Shown: in pieces, positions 1 to 5,759 of the stretch | Position numbering within the stretch: the first letter of the stretch is position 1 | Layout of the letters: each line of letters starts with the position of its first letter | Assembly: GCA_031290535.1 (NCBI GenBank) | Contig: JAITNI010000290.1 | Location: 1-5,883, forward strand | Length of the DNA stretch: 5,883 nt | Origin: Zoogloeaceae bacterium | Lineage (GTDB): Bacteria; Pseudomonadota; Gammaproteobacteria; Burkholderiales; Rhodocyclaceae | Direction of reading: 5' to 3' | Notes under the pieces: model-generated | Told to the model about the DNA's origin: nothing | What the model saw: the letters and a program-made list of their open reading frames with translations, nothing else | Database searches by the model: none | Translations under genes and position numbers: made by a program

Positions 1-577
1 CCTGGTTTTTTGCCATTCCTGCCAGACCCTCGGCGATGCGGCCCTCCTGAATGTCCAGCAGGGCGCGCGCGTTCAAAAGCCGCGAGACGTCGGCCACTAG
101 CCTGTAGTCGACAGCATAGGCGTAGCCGGTAGGAATATTTGAGTAAACCGGCAAGCTCGTGATTTTCAGATAACGTTCCATCAGTTCCCGGTTTTCTTCC
201 AGCTCTTGGCGAATATTGTTCGCTTCCGCCCGGATTTCCTCCAGACAATTTGTCGCGGGCTGGTTCGTGCAAAACTTGAGATCGTGACGCGCCTTGTGGA
301 ACGTAAGGCTGACTTCAACCGGCGGGGGCGCGATTCCCTGCGCGAACTGACGCACCCGTTCTTCTCCGACCCGGATAAAATCGCTGCCCGCTGGCGCGTC
401 CAAACCCGCCAGCGCGATGAAGGCGTTTTCTTCCGGGGGAACGGGCGGAACCTGATAATGAAGCGCCCTTTCCGTCTCTGGACTCAGCGGCTCATCCCGC
501 AGGAAAACCGCCGCCAGAACCCCCAGCGCGAGCAGGACGACCAGACTTGTCAGCGCGAATACTTTTTTTATCTTCAT
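1..577 (-). CDS. Uncharacterised membrane-anchored protein (3' end outside window)
   Basis: This reading frame opens at ATG 577-575 and is still open at the left window edge, giving 192 residues without a stop. An AAAGG at 584-588, six bases before the ATG, is a good ribosome binding site and supports the start. The N-terminus is MKIKK, followed by a hydrophobic stretch at about residues 6-26, so the protein looks like an inner-membrane protein with a single signal anchor (or an uncleaved or unusual signal peptide) and the rest in the periplasm. Residues 43-50 are proline-rich (VPPVPPEE), followed by NAFIALAGLDAPAGSDF (51-67). Two cysteines, C103 and C111, lie close together and could form a disulfide in the periplasm. 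Residues 112-137 are rich in E, R, N and L and look helical, perhaps a short coiled coil. I do not recognise a characterised family. The similar-looking proteins I recall are unnamed proteobacterial hypotheticals. It shares the strand of the helicase operon but is separated from it by 327 bases. Confidence 0.75.
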   Translation of the reverse strand, partial: MKIKKVFALTSLVVLLALGVLAAVFLRDEPLSPETERALHYQVPPVPPEENAFIALAGLDAPAGSDFIRVGEERVRQFAQGIAPPPVEVSLTFHKARHDLKFCTNQPATNCLEEIRAEANNIRQELEENRELMERYLKITSLPVYSNIPTGYAYAVDYRLVADVSRLLNARALLDIQEGRIAEGLAGMAKNQ

Positions 578-606
578 GGCAGACCTTTAGGATGCTTTGC
601 AAAAGG

Positions 607-683
607 CCGTTCGCCCTGAGAGCTTCTGTCGAAGGGCATTCCCCGTAAAAACAATTGGGCTTCGACAGGCTCAGCCCGAACGG
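607..683. repeat. REP-like interspersed inverted repeat
   Basis: The left arm (607-637, beginning CCGTTCGCCCTGAG and ending GTCGAAGGGC) is matched by an inverted right arm (657-683, GGGCTTCGACAGGCTCAG then CCCGAACGG). The arms differ by a four-base insertion and by C/G swaps, with a 19-base spacer. Each arm can also fold alone: GCCCT 613-617 with AGGGC 633-637, and GGGCT 657-661 with AGCCC 673-677. From general knowledge, GTTCG-CTGAG-GTCGAAG elements are abundant intergenic repeats in many proteobacteria, some mobilised by RAYT-type transposases. No such transposase is in this window. Confidence 0.8.
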
Positions 684-705
684 ATGGGACTTGTACAAAC
701 CATCC
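682..705. repeat. Imperfect 24-base palindrome
   Basis: GGATGG (682-687) and CCATCC (700-705) form an inverted pair enclosing the perfect 8-base palindrome TTGTACAA (691-698). It directly abuts the REP-like element and may be its edge, or an unrelated operator-like dyad. It lies about 105-128 bases upstream of the leftmost gene's start. Function unknown. Confidence 0.4.
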
Positions 706-800
706 TTTACAGAGTGGGGATGGGCTTCGGGAGAATGCTGAAAAACTTTTGCCATTTTATCGTCATTCCCGTAAAGAATCAAACCGCCCAGCCGTTCCTG

Positions 801-855
801 CTCCCTTCGGGGGAGAAGGTGGCCACGCAGTTGGCAAATTCGCCGGATGAGGGGA
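801..855. repeat. Short interspersed repeat (GGGAGAAGG / GGATGAGGGG type)
   Basis: CTCCC (801-805) and GGGAG (811-815) form a small hairpin with a TTCGG loop, followed by AAGGTGGC and, after about 20 bases, GGATGAGGGG (845-854). This order (hairpin, GAGAAGGTGGC, then GGATGAGGG) is a familiar intergenic repeat pattern of beta- and gammaproteobacteria. Its GGGGAGAAGG core (810-819) recurs at 4239-4248 in the other large gap of this window, which supports a dispersed repeat. Confidence 0.55.
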
Positions 856-904
856 GGCCGTTCAGGAGGTAAAAACGCTTCCGCAACGCTGCCGTCTGTC
901 CCGA

Positions 905-2155
905 CTATGGCATGGACGCCGCCATTGGCAAGACTGGCGCAAAGCCGCCGCCCGGCGTGCGGAAATTGGTGGTCTGCCCCTGATACAGGCGGGCGGCGAA
1001 CAGGTGAATCCGCCCCTGATCCGCATAACAGCGCACATCCAGCTTCAGGGGGTGGATTTCCCCGCCCTGTTCAAGGTTTTGCGTGGAAGGCGGGGTCAGG
1101 GTTTGGGCGATGTAATGGCCGCTCAGGATTTCCTCTGCAAAGACCCGGCGCGTGAGCTTGTCGCCCCGGTAGACAGCGCGGCTGCCAAAGCCGGTAGCGG
1201 GTTTGAAAAACCAGGCTTTACGCGCTTTCCACAAGGTTTCTATCGCTTCCGGCGTGTCGGCGCATACTAAAACAGTGCGCGGAATACCTGCCTGCAAAAT
1301 GGCGCGATGGGGCGCGGCAACCCCGGCTCGCCGCAACCATTCGGGGGAGGAGAGCAGGGTGAGATTGCGTTTGTCCGCATACAGGGCGTGCGCGTGGGGA
1401 TGCGGCGTCAGCAGTACGCCGCCTGTCCGGTAGGCGTCCCGCAGCATTTGATGCGCCGGGGCGGCGAGGGCAAAATCGGTAAGGCGGTTGTAGACCAGAT
1501 CAACCGGGCCGCTGGCGTGGCGCAAGGTCTTGCCGTCCCAGACCAGTTCGGCGGGATCGGCAATGCAAGCGTCGATGCCTGCCGCGACGAACAGGCGGCG
1601 AAAAAGCGCAAACTCCGGCGCGAGATACTGGCGGGCCGGTTCCGTATCCACAATGGCGATGCGTCGCAAGGGCCGCTCGCCCCGGAATGCCCGCCAGGTC
1701 GACAGAAACAGGGCAAGAATGTCCGCTGCGCCATGATCGTAGCGGCGCGGCGCGTCCCCCAAAGATTCCGCCAGTGCCGCGCAACGTGCCTGTTGCGATT
1801 CTGCCAGCCGGGCATTCAACAGGCCGCCGCCCGCGTTGGTGTTGATTTCGATCAGACGCGCCCCCTCCGGCGTCAGATGAAAATCGTAGCCCATGCACAG
1901 GCCCGGATAGCCGGGGTCGTCGCGGGCGCTTTCCGGCCCCCAGGCCAGCGCGGCTTCCTGATAGGCGGGCAGGGCCACAACCGCTTCAATGGCGGCAATG
2001 AGCCGCGCCATGTCTTCGATTTGAGCGGCATCGACGCGCACAAACGCCCCGGCAAACAGATGCGGATGGCTGTGGCGCAGGGTGTCGCCATTCAGGCCGT
2101 GTTCCCGGAGCATGGCGTCCAGCGCGGCGCGGTCAATGGGGGGGGCGAGCGCCAT
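905..2155 (-). CDS. ATP-grasp-like protein of unknown function
   Basis: A 416-residue protein with the hallmarks of the ATP-grasp ligase fold, whose members use ATP to activate a carboxylate for amide, thioester or peptide bond formation. The substrate is unknown. Landmarks: GYDFHLTPEG (89-98) and EINTNAGGG (103-111), resembling the acidic metal-binding segments of ATP-grasp enzymes; VDLVYNRLTDF (218-228); TPHPHAHALYADKRNL (250-265); the probable ATP-binding lysine segment WFFKPATGFGSRAVYRGDK (315-333); YIAQ (348-351); LKLDVRCY (370-377); and a glycine-rich tail ending PGGGFAPV (401-408). The motif order resembles circularly permuted ATP-grasp families, as I recall them; this is inference. 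The start chosen is ATG 2155, one base after the helicase stop (TGA A ATG). A TTG at 2188 would add 11 residues inside the helicase gene and is less likely. No clear ribosome binding site precedes the ATG, so translation is probably coupled to the helicase. The protein is probably cytoplasmic, with no signal peptide or membrane segment seen. Eight consecutive C bases fall in codons 4-6. Confidence 0.85.
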   Translation of the reverse strand: MALAPPIDRAALDAMLREHGLNGDTLRHSHPHLFAGAFVRVDAAQIEDMARLIAAIEAVVALPAYQEAALAWGPESARDDPGYPGLCMGYDFHLTPEGARLIEINTNAGGGLLNARLAESQQARCAALAESLGDAPRRYDHGAADILALFLSTWRAFRGERPLRRIAIVDTEPARQYLAPEFALFRRLFVAAGIDACIADPAELVWDGKTLRHASGPVDLVYNRLTDFALAAPAHQMLRDAYRTGGVLLTPHPHAHALYADKRNLTLLSSPEWLRRAGVAAPHRAILQAGIPRTVLVCADTPEAIETLWKARKAWFFKPATGFGSRAVYRGDKLTRRVFAEEILSGHYIAQTLTPPSTQNLEQGGEIHPLKLDVRCYADQGRIHLFAARLYQGQTTNFRTPGGGFAPVLPMAASMP

Positions 2156-2156
2156 T

Positions 2157-4103
2157 TCAGGCCCGGAAAAAATCCAGCACCACGGCAAGTTCCCGTGTGC
2201 GCTTCATGGGCGGCAGACTGCGCCAGACGCGGCGGCCATAAGGTTTGTTCAACATGCGGGGGTCGCAAATCATCAGCACGCCCCGATCCGATTCGGCGCG
2301 AATCAGGCGGCCCGCGCCTTGTTTGACATTGATGATCGCGCGCGGCAACTGGTATTCCACAAAAGGATTGCGCCCCGCCTTTTTCATTTCCTCAATCCGG
2401 GCGGCCAGTACCGGATCATCGGGCGGCGCGAAAGGCAGCTTGTCGATGACGACCAGAGAGAGGGCTTCGCCGCGCACGTCGACGCCTTCCCAAAAACTTT
2501 GGCTGCCCACCAGAATACCGTTTTCTGCCCGGCGAAAGCGTTCCAGCAATTCGTTCTTGCCGCGCTCGCCTTGCAGAAACAGGGGCATTTCCAGTTTCGT
2601 TTCTTCCAGATGTTGCTGCAACAATTCATGCGTGCGGCGCATGGCCTTGAGGCTGGTGCATAAAAAGAACACGCCGCCGCCGCAGGCGTCCACAATGGGC
2701 AACGCCGCTTCCACCACCGCGTCCGTGTAGCCCCATGAATTCGGCTCGGGCATGGCCTGGGGTGCGTAGAGAATGGCCTGCTGGCCGTAATCGAAAGGAC
2801 TTTCCCAAAATCCCGTTTCCGCTTCCCACAAGCCCAGTTCTGCCTGATAGTGGTCAAAACGTCCCTGCACCGCCAGCGTGGCGGACGTAAAAATCCAGGC
2901 GCGGGGCGCACCGCCCATCTGTTTTTGAAAAATCTCGGCCACCGAAAGTGGCGTGGCGTTGATTTGCAGGGACTGGTTGAAGGCTTCGCCCCAACGCACC
3001 TTTCCTTCTGTCCCGCGATCGGCATCGCGCCAGGCGCAAAAGCGCTGTTTTAATTCCAGCGCCCGTTGCCAGCATTTTTCCAGCCCTTCGGAGCGTTGCG
3101 CCTGCGATTCCAGCAACGTGATGACTTCGTCGAATCGTTGCAGGAGCGTCGTGAAGGCGGGCAAAAAATCAGGGCGCTCTTCCAGTTGGCGGGCCGACAA
3201 GCGGCCCGTGTCTACCCCCACCGAGAGCCGTAAATCCCGGGCGGCTTTTTCCAGAGGCGGCAGCAGGTTCTGCAAATCAGGACAATCACGGGCGGAAAGC
3301 AAGCCTTCCGCGCGGGTGTCGCGCGTCAAATCGACAACTTGCGCGGTCGAGACGCTGTCGCCAAAAAAGAGCGTCGCCACTTCGGGCAACTGGTGCGCCT
3401 CGTCAAAGATGACCGTATTGCAGGCGGGCAGCAATTCCGCCATCCCCTCGTCGCGCAACATCACATCGGCAAAAAAAAGATGGTGATTGACCACCACCAG
3501 ATCGGCTGCCGCCGCTTCCCGGCGCGCGGCCTGTACGTAACATTCCTTGTGGTCGGGACACTCCTGACCCAGACAGTTCTCGCGGGTGGAGGTCACGAGG
3601 GGCCAGACGGGAGAATTTTCCGGCACATCACTGCATTCGGCCTTGTCGCCGGTGCGCGTGATCTTGAAAAAACGCTGGATTTTGGCGAGATGGCTTACTT
3701 CCTCGCGGCTATGGAAGCGCCCTTCCAGCGCCGCCCGCCGCAGGTAGTAATGACAGACGTAATTGGCGCGCCCTTTCAGGAGCGCTGCCTGCGCGGGTGT
3801 TTTCAGGGCTTTTTGCACCAGCGGCAAATCCTTGTTGAACAACTGATCCTGCAAGGTCTTGGTGCCGGTGGAGACCATCACCTTGCCCCCCGCCATGAGG
3901 GCGGGCGCGAGATAGGCAAAGGTCTTGCCGGTTCCCGTGCCCGCTTCGGCGATGAACACTTTCTGGTTCTGGATGGCTTTTTGCACCTGCGCGGCCATTT
4001 CCACCTGCTGCGCGCGCGCCCGAAACCCCGGAATCGCCGCCGCCAGCGGGCCTTCCGGGGAAAAAAGAGGGGTCAGAAAATCAGGAGAATCCAACACGAG
4101 CAC
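2157..4103 (-). CDS. yoaA: DinG/YoaA-family Fe-S ATP-dependent DNA helicase
   Basis: A superfamily 2, XPD-like DNA helicase of 648 residues that unwinds DNA 5' to 3' using ATP and carries a 4Fe-4S cluster. In E. coli YoaA works with the HolC clamp-loader subunit in tolerance of replication-blocking damage. Visible motifs: Walker A GTGTGKT (55-61), Fe-S ligands C117, C177, C182 and C188 with the family spacing C-x4-C-x5-C for the last three, NHHLFFAD (206-213), DEAH box D234-H237, TSAT (406-409), GSQSFWEGVDVRG (533-545) and motif VI QGAGRLIR (595-602). The stretch WPLVTST..NCLG..CP (from 167) and the ending with ICDPRM and SLPPMKRTR match E. coli YoaA closely as I remember it, favouring YoaA over DinG. 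The length is close to E. coli YoaA (about 636). The start is GTG 4103; an in-frame TAA at 4125-4127 forbids a start further upstream, while GTG 4097 is an alternative with a weak GAAAG spaced five bases before it. The gene is first in an operon with the ATP-grasp gene. Confidence 0.95.
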   Translation of the reverse strand: MLVLDSPDFLTPLFSPEGPLAAAIPGFRARAQQVEMAAQVQKAIQNQKVFIAEAGTGTGKTFAYLAPALMAGGKVMVSTGTKTLQDQLFNKDLPLVQKALKTPAQAALLKGRANYVCHYYLRRAALEGRFHSREEVSHLAKIQRFFKITRTGDKAECSDVPENSPVWPLVTSTRENCLGQECPDHKECYVQAARREAAAADLVVVNHHLFFADVMLRDEGMAELLPACNTVIFDEAHQLPEVATLFFGDSVSTAQVVDLTRDTRAEGLLSARDCPDLQNLLPPLEKAARDLRLSVGVDTGRLSARQLEERPDFLPAFTTLLQRFDEVITLLESQAQRSEGLEKCWQRALELKQRFCAWRDADRGTEGKVRWGEAFNQSLQINATPLSVAEIFQKQMGGAPRAWIFTSATLAVQGRFDHYQAELGLWEAETGFWESPFDYGQQAILYAPQAMPEPNSWGYTDAVVEAALPIVDACGGGVFFLCTSLKAMRRTHELLQQHLEETKLEMPLFLQGERGKNELLERFRRAENGILVGSQSFWEGVDVRGEALSLVVIDKLPFAPPDDPVLAARIEEMKKAGRNPFVEYQLPRAIINVKQGAGRLIRAESDRGVLMICDPRMLNKPYGRRVWRSLPPMKRTRELAVVLDFFRA

Positions 4104-4140
4104 TTTCGTAAAGAAGGACGAATGTTAGCAGATTCTCCTG
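4082..4140. repeat. Perfect 10-base inverted repeat flanking the helicase start
   Basis: CAGGAGAATC (4082-4091) and GATTCTCCTG (4131-4140) are exact reverse complements separated by 39 bases that contain the GTG start (4103) and the candidate -10 of the helicase gene. Transcribed from upstream, it could loop out the start; as DNA, it could be a spaced operator. Its role is not known. Confidence 0.5.
4122..4130 (-). promoter_or_regulatory. Possible extended -10 for the helicase operon
   Basis: On the minus strand the sequence reads TGCTAACAT: an extended TG motif followed by TAACAT, four of six matches to TATAAT. A start near 4115 would give a leader of about 12 bases before GTG 4103. No convincing -35 was found at the usual distance (CTGACG lies 19 bases upstream), so this is a weak call. 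Confidence 0.25.
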
Positions 4141-4151
4141 GTCATCCGTCA

Positions 4152-4272
4152 GGACAGGGCAATCGCATGAATGTCCCCAACATGCGAAACCCAAAACGCA
4201 GCGGACTTTTCCCTTCTTCCCTCGTGGGCATCCCGCAAGGGGAGAAGGATTCATGCGATTACCACCCTGTCC
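4152..4272. repeat. Complex nested inverted-repeat element
   Basis: The outer arms are GGACAGGG (4152-4159) with CCCTGTCC (4265-4272), and the exact 12-base pair AATCGCATGAAT (4161-4172) with ATTCATGCGATT (4249-4260). Inside is a hairpin: 4212-4228 pairs with 4232-4248 (14 of 17 Watson-Crick pairs, two of the rest G-U wobbles) around a CAT loop. Its right arm CCCGCAAGGGGAGAAGG is of a common proteobacterial intergenic type. A third, interlaced pair, CTTTTCCC (4206-4213) with GGGAAAAG (4285-4292) and CAACATG (4178-4184) with CATGTTG (4309-4315), extends beyond it. No transposase or target duplication was identified. Confidence 0.7.
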
Positions 4273-4374
4273 GTCAGCAAGGCTGGGAAAAGCCAAAACC
4301 CGCGCCCACATGTTGCCAGAGGCTTGTGGACAAACGGGAAAGCGTGCGCCTCAAACCCTTTTCTGCTTTCCGAT

Positions 4375-4404
4375 TTGCCCGAAAATGGGGCCTTCGGGTA
4401 GAAT
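4375..4404 (+). promoter_or_regulatory. Candidate sigma70 promoter of carA
   Basis: TTGCCC (4375-4380) as -35 and TAGAAT (4399-4404) as -10, separated by 18 bases, match the consensus at four and five of six positions. Transcription would start near 4411, giving a leader of about 120 bases before carA. This is the best promoter-like match I found in the gap by eye. Confidence 0.55.
4378..4398. promoter_or_regulatory. Dyad within the carA promoter spacer (possible operator)
   Basis: CCCGAA (4378-4383) and TTCGGG (4393-4398) form a perfect 6-base inverted repeat with a nine-base gap. It overlaps the end of the -35 and fills the spacer up to the base before the -10. Such a placement suits a repressor or a DNA-distorting activator, but no known regulator motif was recognised. 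It could also be coincidental in GC-rich DNA. Confidence 0.35.
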
Positions 4405-4452
4405 ACACAGGTTTAAGTTCATATTTGCGCGACTGTGTTTCCATTGGTATCT

Positions 4453-4476
4453 TTCGTGCGCGCCTTCGTGCGTGCC
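4453..4476 (+). repeat. Tandem 12-base repeat in the carA leader
   Basis: TTCGTGCGCGCC (4453-4464) is immediately followed by TTCGTGCGTGCC (4465-4476), identical at 11 of 12 positions. Shortly after, CCCGGAA occurs twice (4475-4481 and 4491-4497). All lie in the predicted untranslated leader. No riboswitch or attenuator is recognisable. Confidence 0.5.
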
Positions 4477-4521
4477 CGGAAGTGCCTTGTCCCGGAACGC
4501 TTGTTTTGACGCATTGATTTC

Positions 4522-4526
4522 AGGAG
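4522..4526 (+). promoter_or_regulatory. carA ribosome binding site fixing a GTG start
   Basis: AGGAG lies six bases before GTG 4533, a near-ideal Shine-Dalgarno placement. It decides in favour of this non-ATG start for carA. Confidence 0.85.
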
Positions 4527-4532
4527 TTTTTT

Positions 4533-5702
4533 GTGCCGCTGCTGCCTCATCATCCGCCCGCCCTGCTTGTCCTTGCGGATGGGACTGTTTTTCGGGGGCG
4601 TGCTATTGGCGCGTTGGGGGTCGCCAGTGGCGAAGTGGTGTTCAACACCGCCATGACCGGCTATCAGGAGATTCTTACCGACCCCTCCTATGCCCGCCAG
4701 ATTGTCACCCTGACCTACCCGCATATCGGCAATGTCGGCTGCAACCCGGAAGATTTCGAGTCGGACGCCAATTATGCTGCTGGCCTCGTTATCCGCGATT
4801 TGCCGCCGCAGATGTCCAACTGGCGCGCTGTGGAGCGGCTGCCGGATTATCTCAGGAAGCACGACATTGTCGCCATCGCCGACATCGACACCCGCCGCCT
4901 GACCCGTCTGTTGCGTGACAAGGGCGCGCAGGCGGGGTGCATCATCGCGGGCGAGGCGGATGCCGAAGCCGCCGCCGTCAAGGCGCGGGCGATGGCCGAG
5001 GCGTTTCCCGGACTGGCGGGGATGGATCTGGCGAAGGTGGTGACGACCTCGCAACCCTACGTCTGGGAAGAAGGCGAATGGGCGCTGGAGACGGGCTACG
5101 CCGCGCCGCAAAAAGCGCGTTTTTTGCATGTGGTGGCCTATGATTTTGGCGTCAAGCGCAATATTTTGCGGATGCTCGCCGCACGTGGCTGCCGGCTGAC
5201 CGTCGTCCCCGCCCAGACGCCCGCTGCCGAGGTGCTGGCGATGAAGCCGAATGGCGTCTTTTTGTCCAACGGCCCCGGCGACCCGGAGCCTTGCGTCTAT
5301 GCCATTCAGGCGATTCGGGAATTCATGGCGCAGGGGGTGCCGGTGTTTGGCATTTGCCTGGGGCATCAGTTGCTGGCGCTGGCCTCCGGCGCGAAAACGG
5401 TGAAGATGAAATTCGGCCATCATGGCGCGAACCATCCGGTGAAAGACCTGGATTCCGGGCAGGTGCTGATTACCAGCCAGAACCACGGTTTTGCCGTGGA
5501 GCCGGAAAGCCTGCCCGACCACCTGCGGGCGACGCACGTTTCGCTGTTTGACGGTTCCCTGCAAGGCATTGCCCGCACCGACGTGCCCGCCTTCTCCTTC
5601 CAGGGGCACCCGGAAGCCAGCCCCGGCCCGCATGACGTGGCCTACCTGTTCGACCGTTTTCTGGACACCATGACACGCGGCGTCGCCGCCTTGCAGTCCT
5701 AG
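4533..5702 (+). CDS. carA: Carbamoyl-phosphate synthetase small (glutaminase) subunit
   Basis: CarA hydrolyses glutamine and channels the ammonia to CarB, which makes carbamoyl phosphate for pyrimidine and arginine synthesis in the cytoplasm. At 389 residues it is complete (E. coli CarA is about 382). The N-terminal small-chain domain carries the signature [17 protein letters not shown] (37-53) and TYPHIGNVG (61-69). The class I glutamine amidotransferase domain spans roughly 197-383, with NGPGDP (246-251), the nucleophile elbow GICLGHQ with C275 (273-279), SQNHGF (315-320), and the rest of the triad H359 and E361 in QGHPE. All catalytic residues are present, so it should be active. The start is GTG 4533, supported by AGGAG six bases upstream. 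A candidate promoter sits at 4375-4404. Unusually, the next gene, starting 57 bases downstream on the same strand, is not carB but a P-loop ATPase. There is no clear terminator between them, so read-through is possible. Confidence 0.97.
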   Translation: MPLLPHHPPALLVLADGTVFRGRAIGALGVASGEVVFNTAMTGYQEILTDPSYARQIVTLTYPHIGNVGCNPEDFESDANYAAGLVIRDLPPQMSNWRAVERLPDYLRKHDIVAIADIDTRRLTRLLRDKGAQAGCIIAGEADAEAAAVKARAMAEAFPGLAGMDLAKVVTTSQPYVWEEGEWALETGYAAPQKARFLHVVAYDFGVKRNILRMLAARGCRLTVVPAQTPAAEVLAMKPNGVFLSNGPGDPEPCVYAIQAIREFMAQGVPVFGICLGHQLLALASGAKTVKMKFGHHGANHPVKDLDSGQVLITSQNHGFAVEPESLPDHLRATHVSLFDGSLQGIARTDVPAFSFQGHPEASPGPHDVAYLFDRFLDTMTRGVAALQS

Positions 5703-5759
5703 GCGGTACGAGCGGTCAGCATTGCGCCCGTTCATTCATCATATACACAGGAGACCGCC

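Larger units (their letters stand above)
578..904. other. Repeat-bearing intergenic region without a gene
   Basis: This 327-base gap between two minus-strand genes has no credible coding frame. The short frames across it translate repeat DNA (for example FGLSLSKP on the minus strand, a typical artefact of this repeat type). It holds a REP-like inverted repeat (607-683), an adjoining palindrome (682-705) and a second short repeat (about 801-855). It also contains two similar copies of CATTCCC(C)GTAAA, at about 638-649 and 768-778, which resemble half of the common ATTCCCG/CGGGAAT intergenic repeat. No strong terminator for the ATP-grasp gene and no convincing promoter for the leftmost gene was found here. 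Confidence 0.7.
4104..4532. other. Divergent intergenic region between the helicase operon and carA
   Basis: This 429-base region separates the leftward helicase operon from rightward carA. Reading left to right it holds the right half of the helicase start-flanking inverted repeat, a nested inverted repeat element (4152-4272), roughly 100 bases in which I see nothing definite (4273-4374), the carA promoter candidate with its dyad (4375-4404), and the carA leader with a tandem 12-base repeat. A 76-codon minus-strand frame over 4081-4311 is repeat DNA, not a gene. Confidence 0.7.

Noticed and set aside
492..782. A 96-codon minus-strand open frame
   Set aside because: Its FGLSLSKP and ALRANG segments are translations of the REP-like repeat, a frequent source of false hypothetical proteins, and it overlaps the start of the leftmost gene.
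871..890. A possible terminator after the ATP-grasp gene
   Set aside because: On the minus strand two AGCGTT copies can pair only with wobbles around a GCGGA loop before a short T run. The stem is weak, and the copies are better described as a direct repeat.
2156..2188. A TTG start at 2188 for the ATP-grasp gene
   Set aside because: It would add 11 residues encoded inside the helicase gene. The ATG directly after the helicase stop is the simpler start.
1307..2326. A 339-codon plus-strand open frame opposite the ATP-grasp gene
   Set aside because: It is antisense to a gene with clear conserved motifs, spans the helicase/ATP-grasp junction, and shows no recognisable domain.
4081..4311. A 76-codon minus-strand open frame upstream of the helicase
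   Set aside because: Its PSPLAGCPRGKKG segment is a translation of the interspersed hairpin, and it overlaps the helicase start in another frame.
4325..4333. A DnaA-box-like TGTGGACAA
   Set aside because: It matches eight of nine bases, but it is a single site with no second box, AT-rich stretch or replication gene nearby.
3339..4517. A 392-codon plus-strand open frame opposite the helicase, running into the carA leader
   Set aside because: It is a shadow frame. Its last 30 codons from TTG (LRDCVSIG onward) lie in the carA leader and were considered as a leader peptide, but no ribosome binding site or regulatory codon run supports that.
4419..5735. A 438-codon minus-strand open frame across carA
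   Set aside because: It is the antisense shadow of carA in GC-rich DNA. Its translation is rich in R, H and G without domain features, and it runs over the carA promoter leader.
5722..5747. A possible promoter for the ATPase gene (TTGCGC and TATACA)
   Set aside because: The spacing is only 14 bases and the -35 is poor. Read-through from carA is equally possible.
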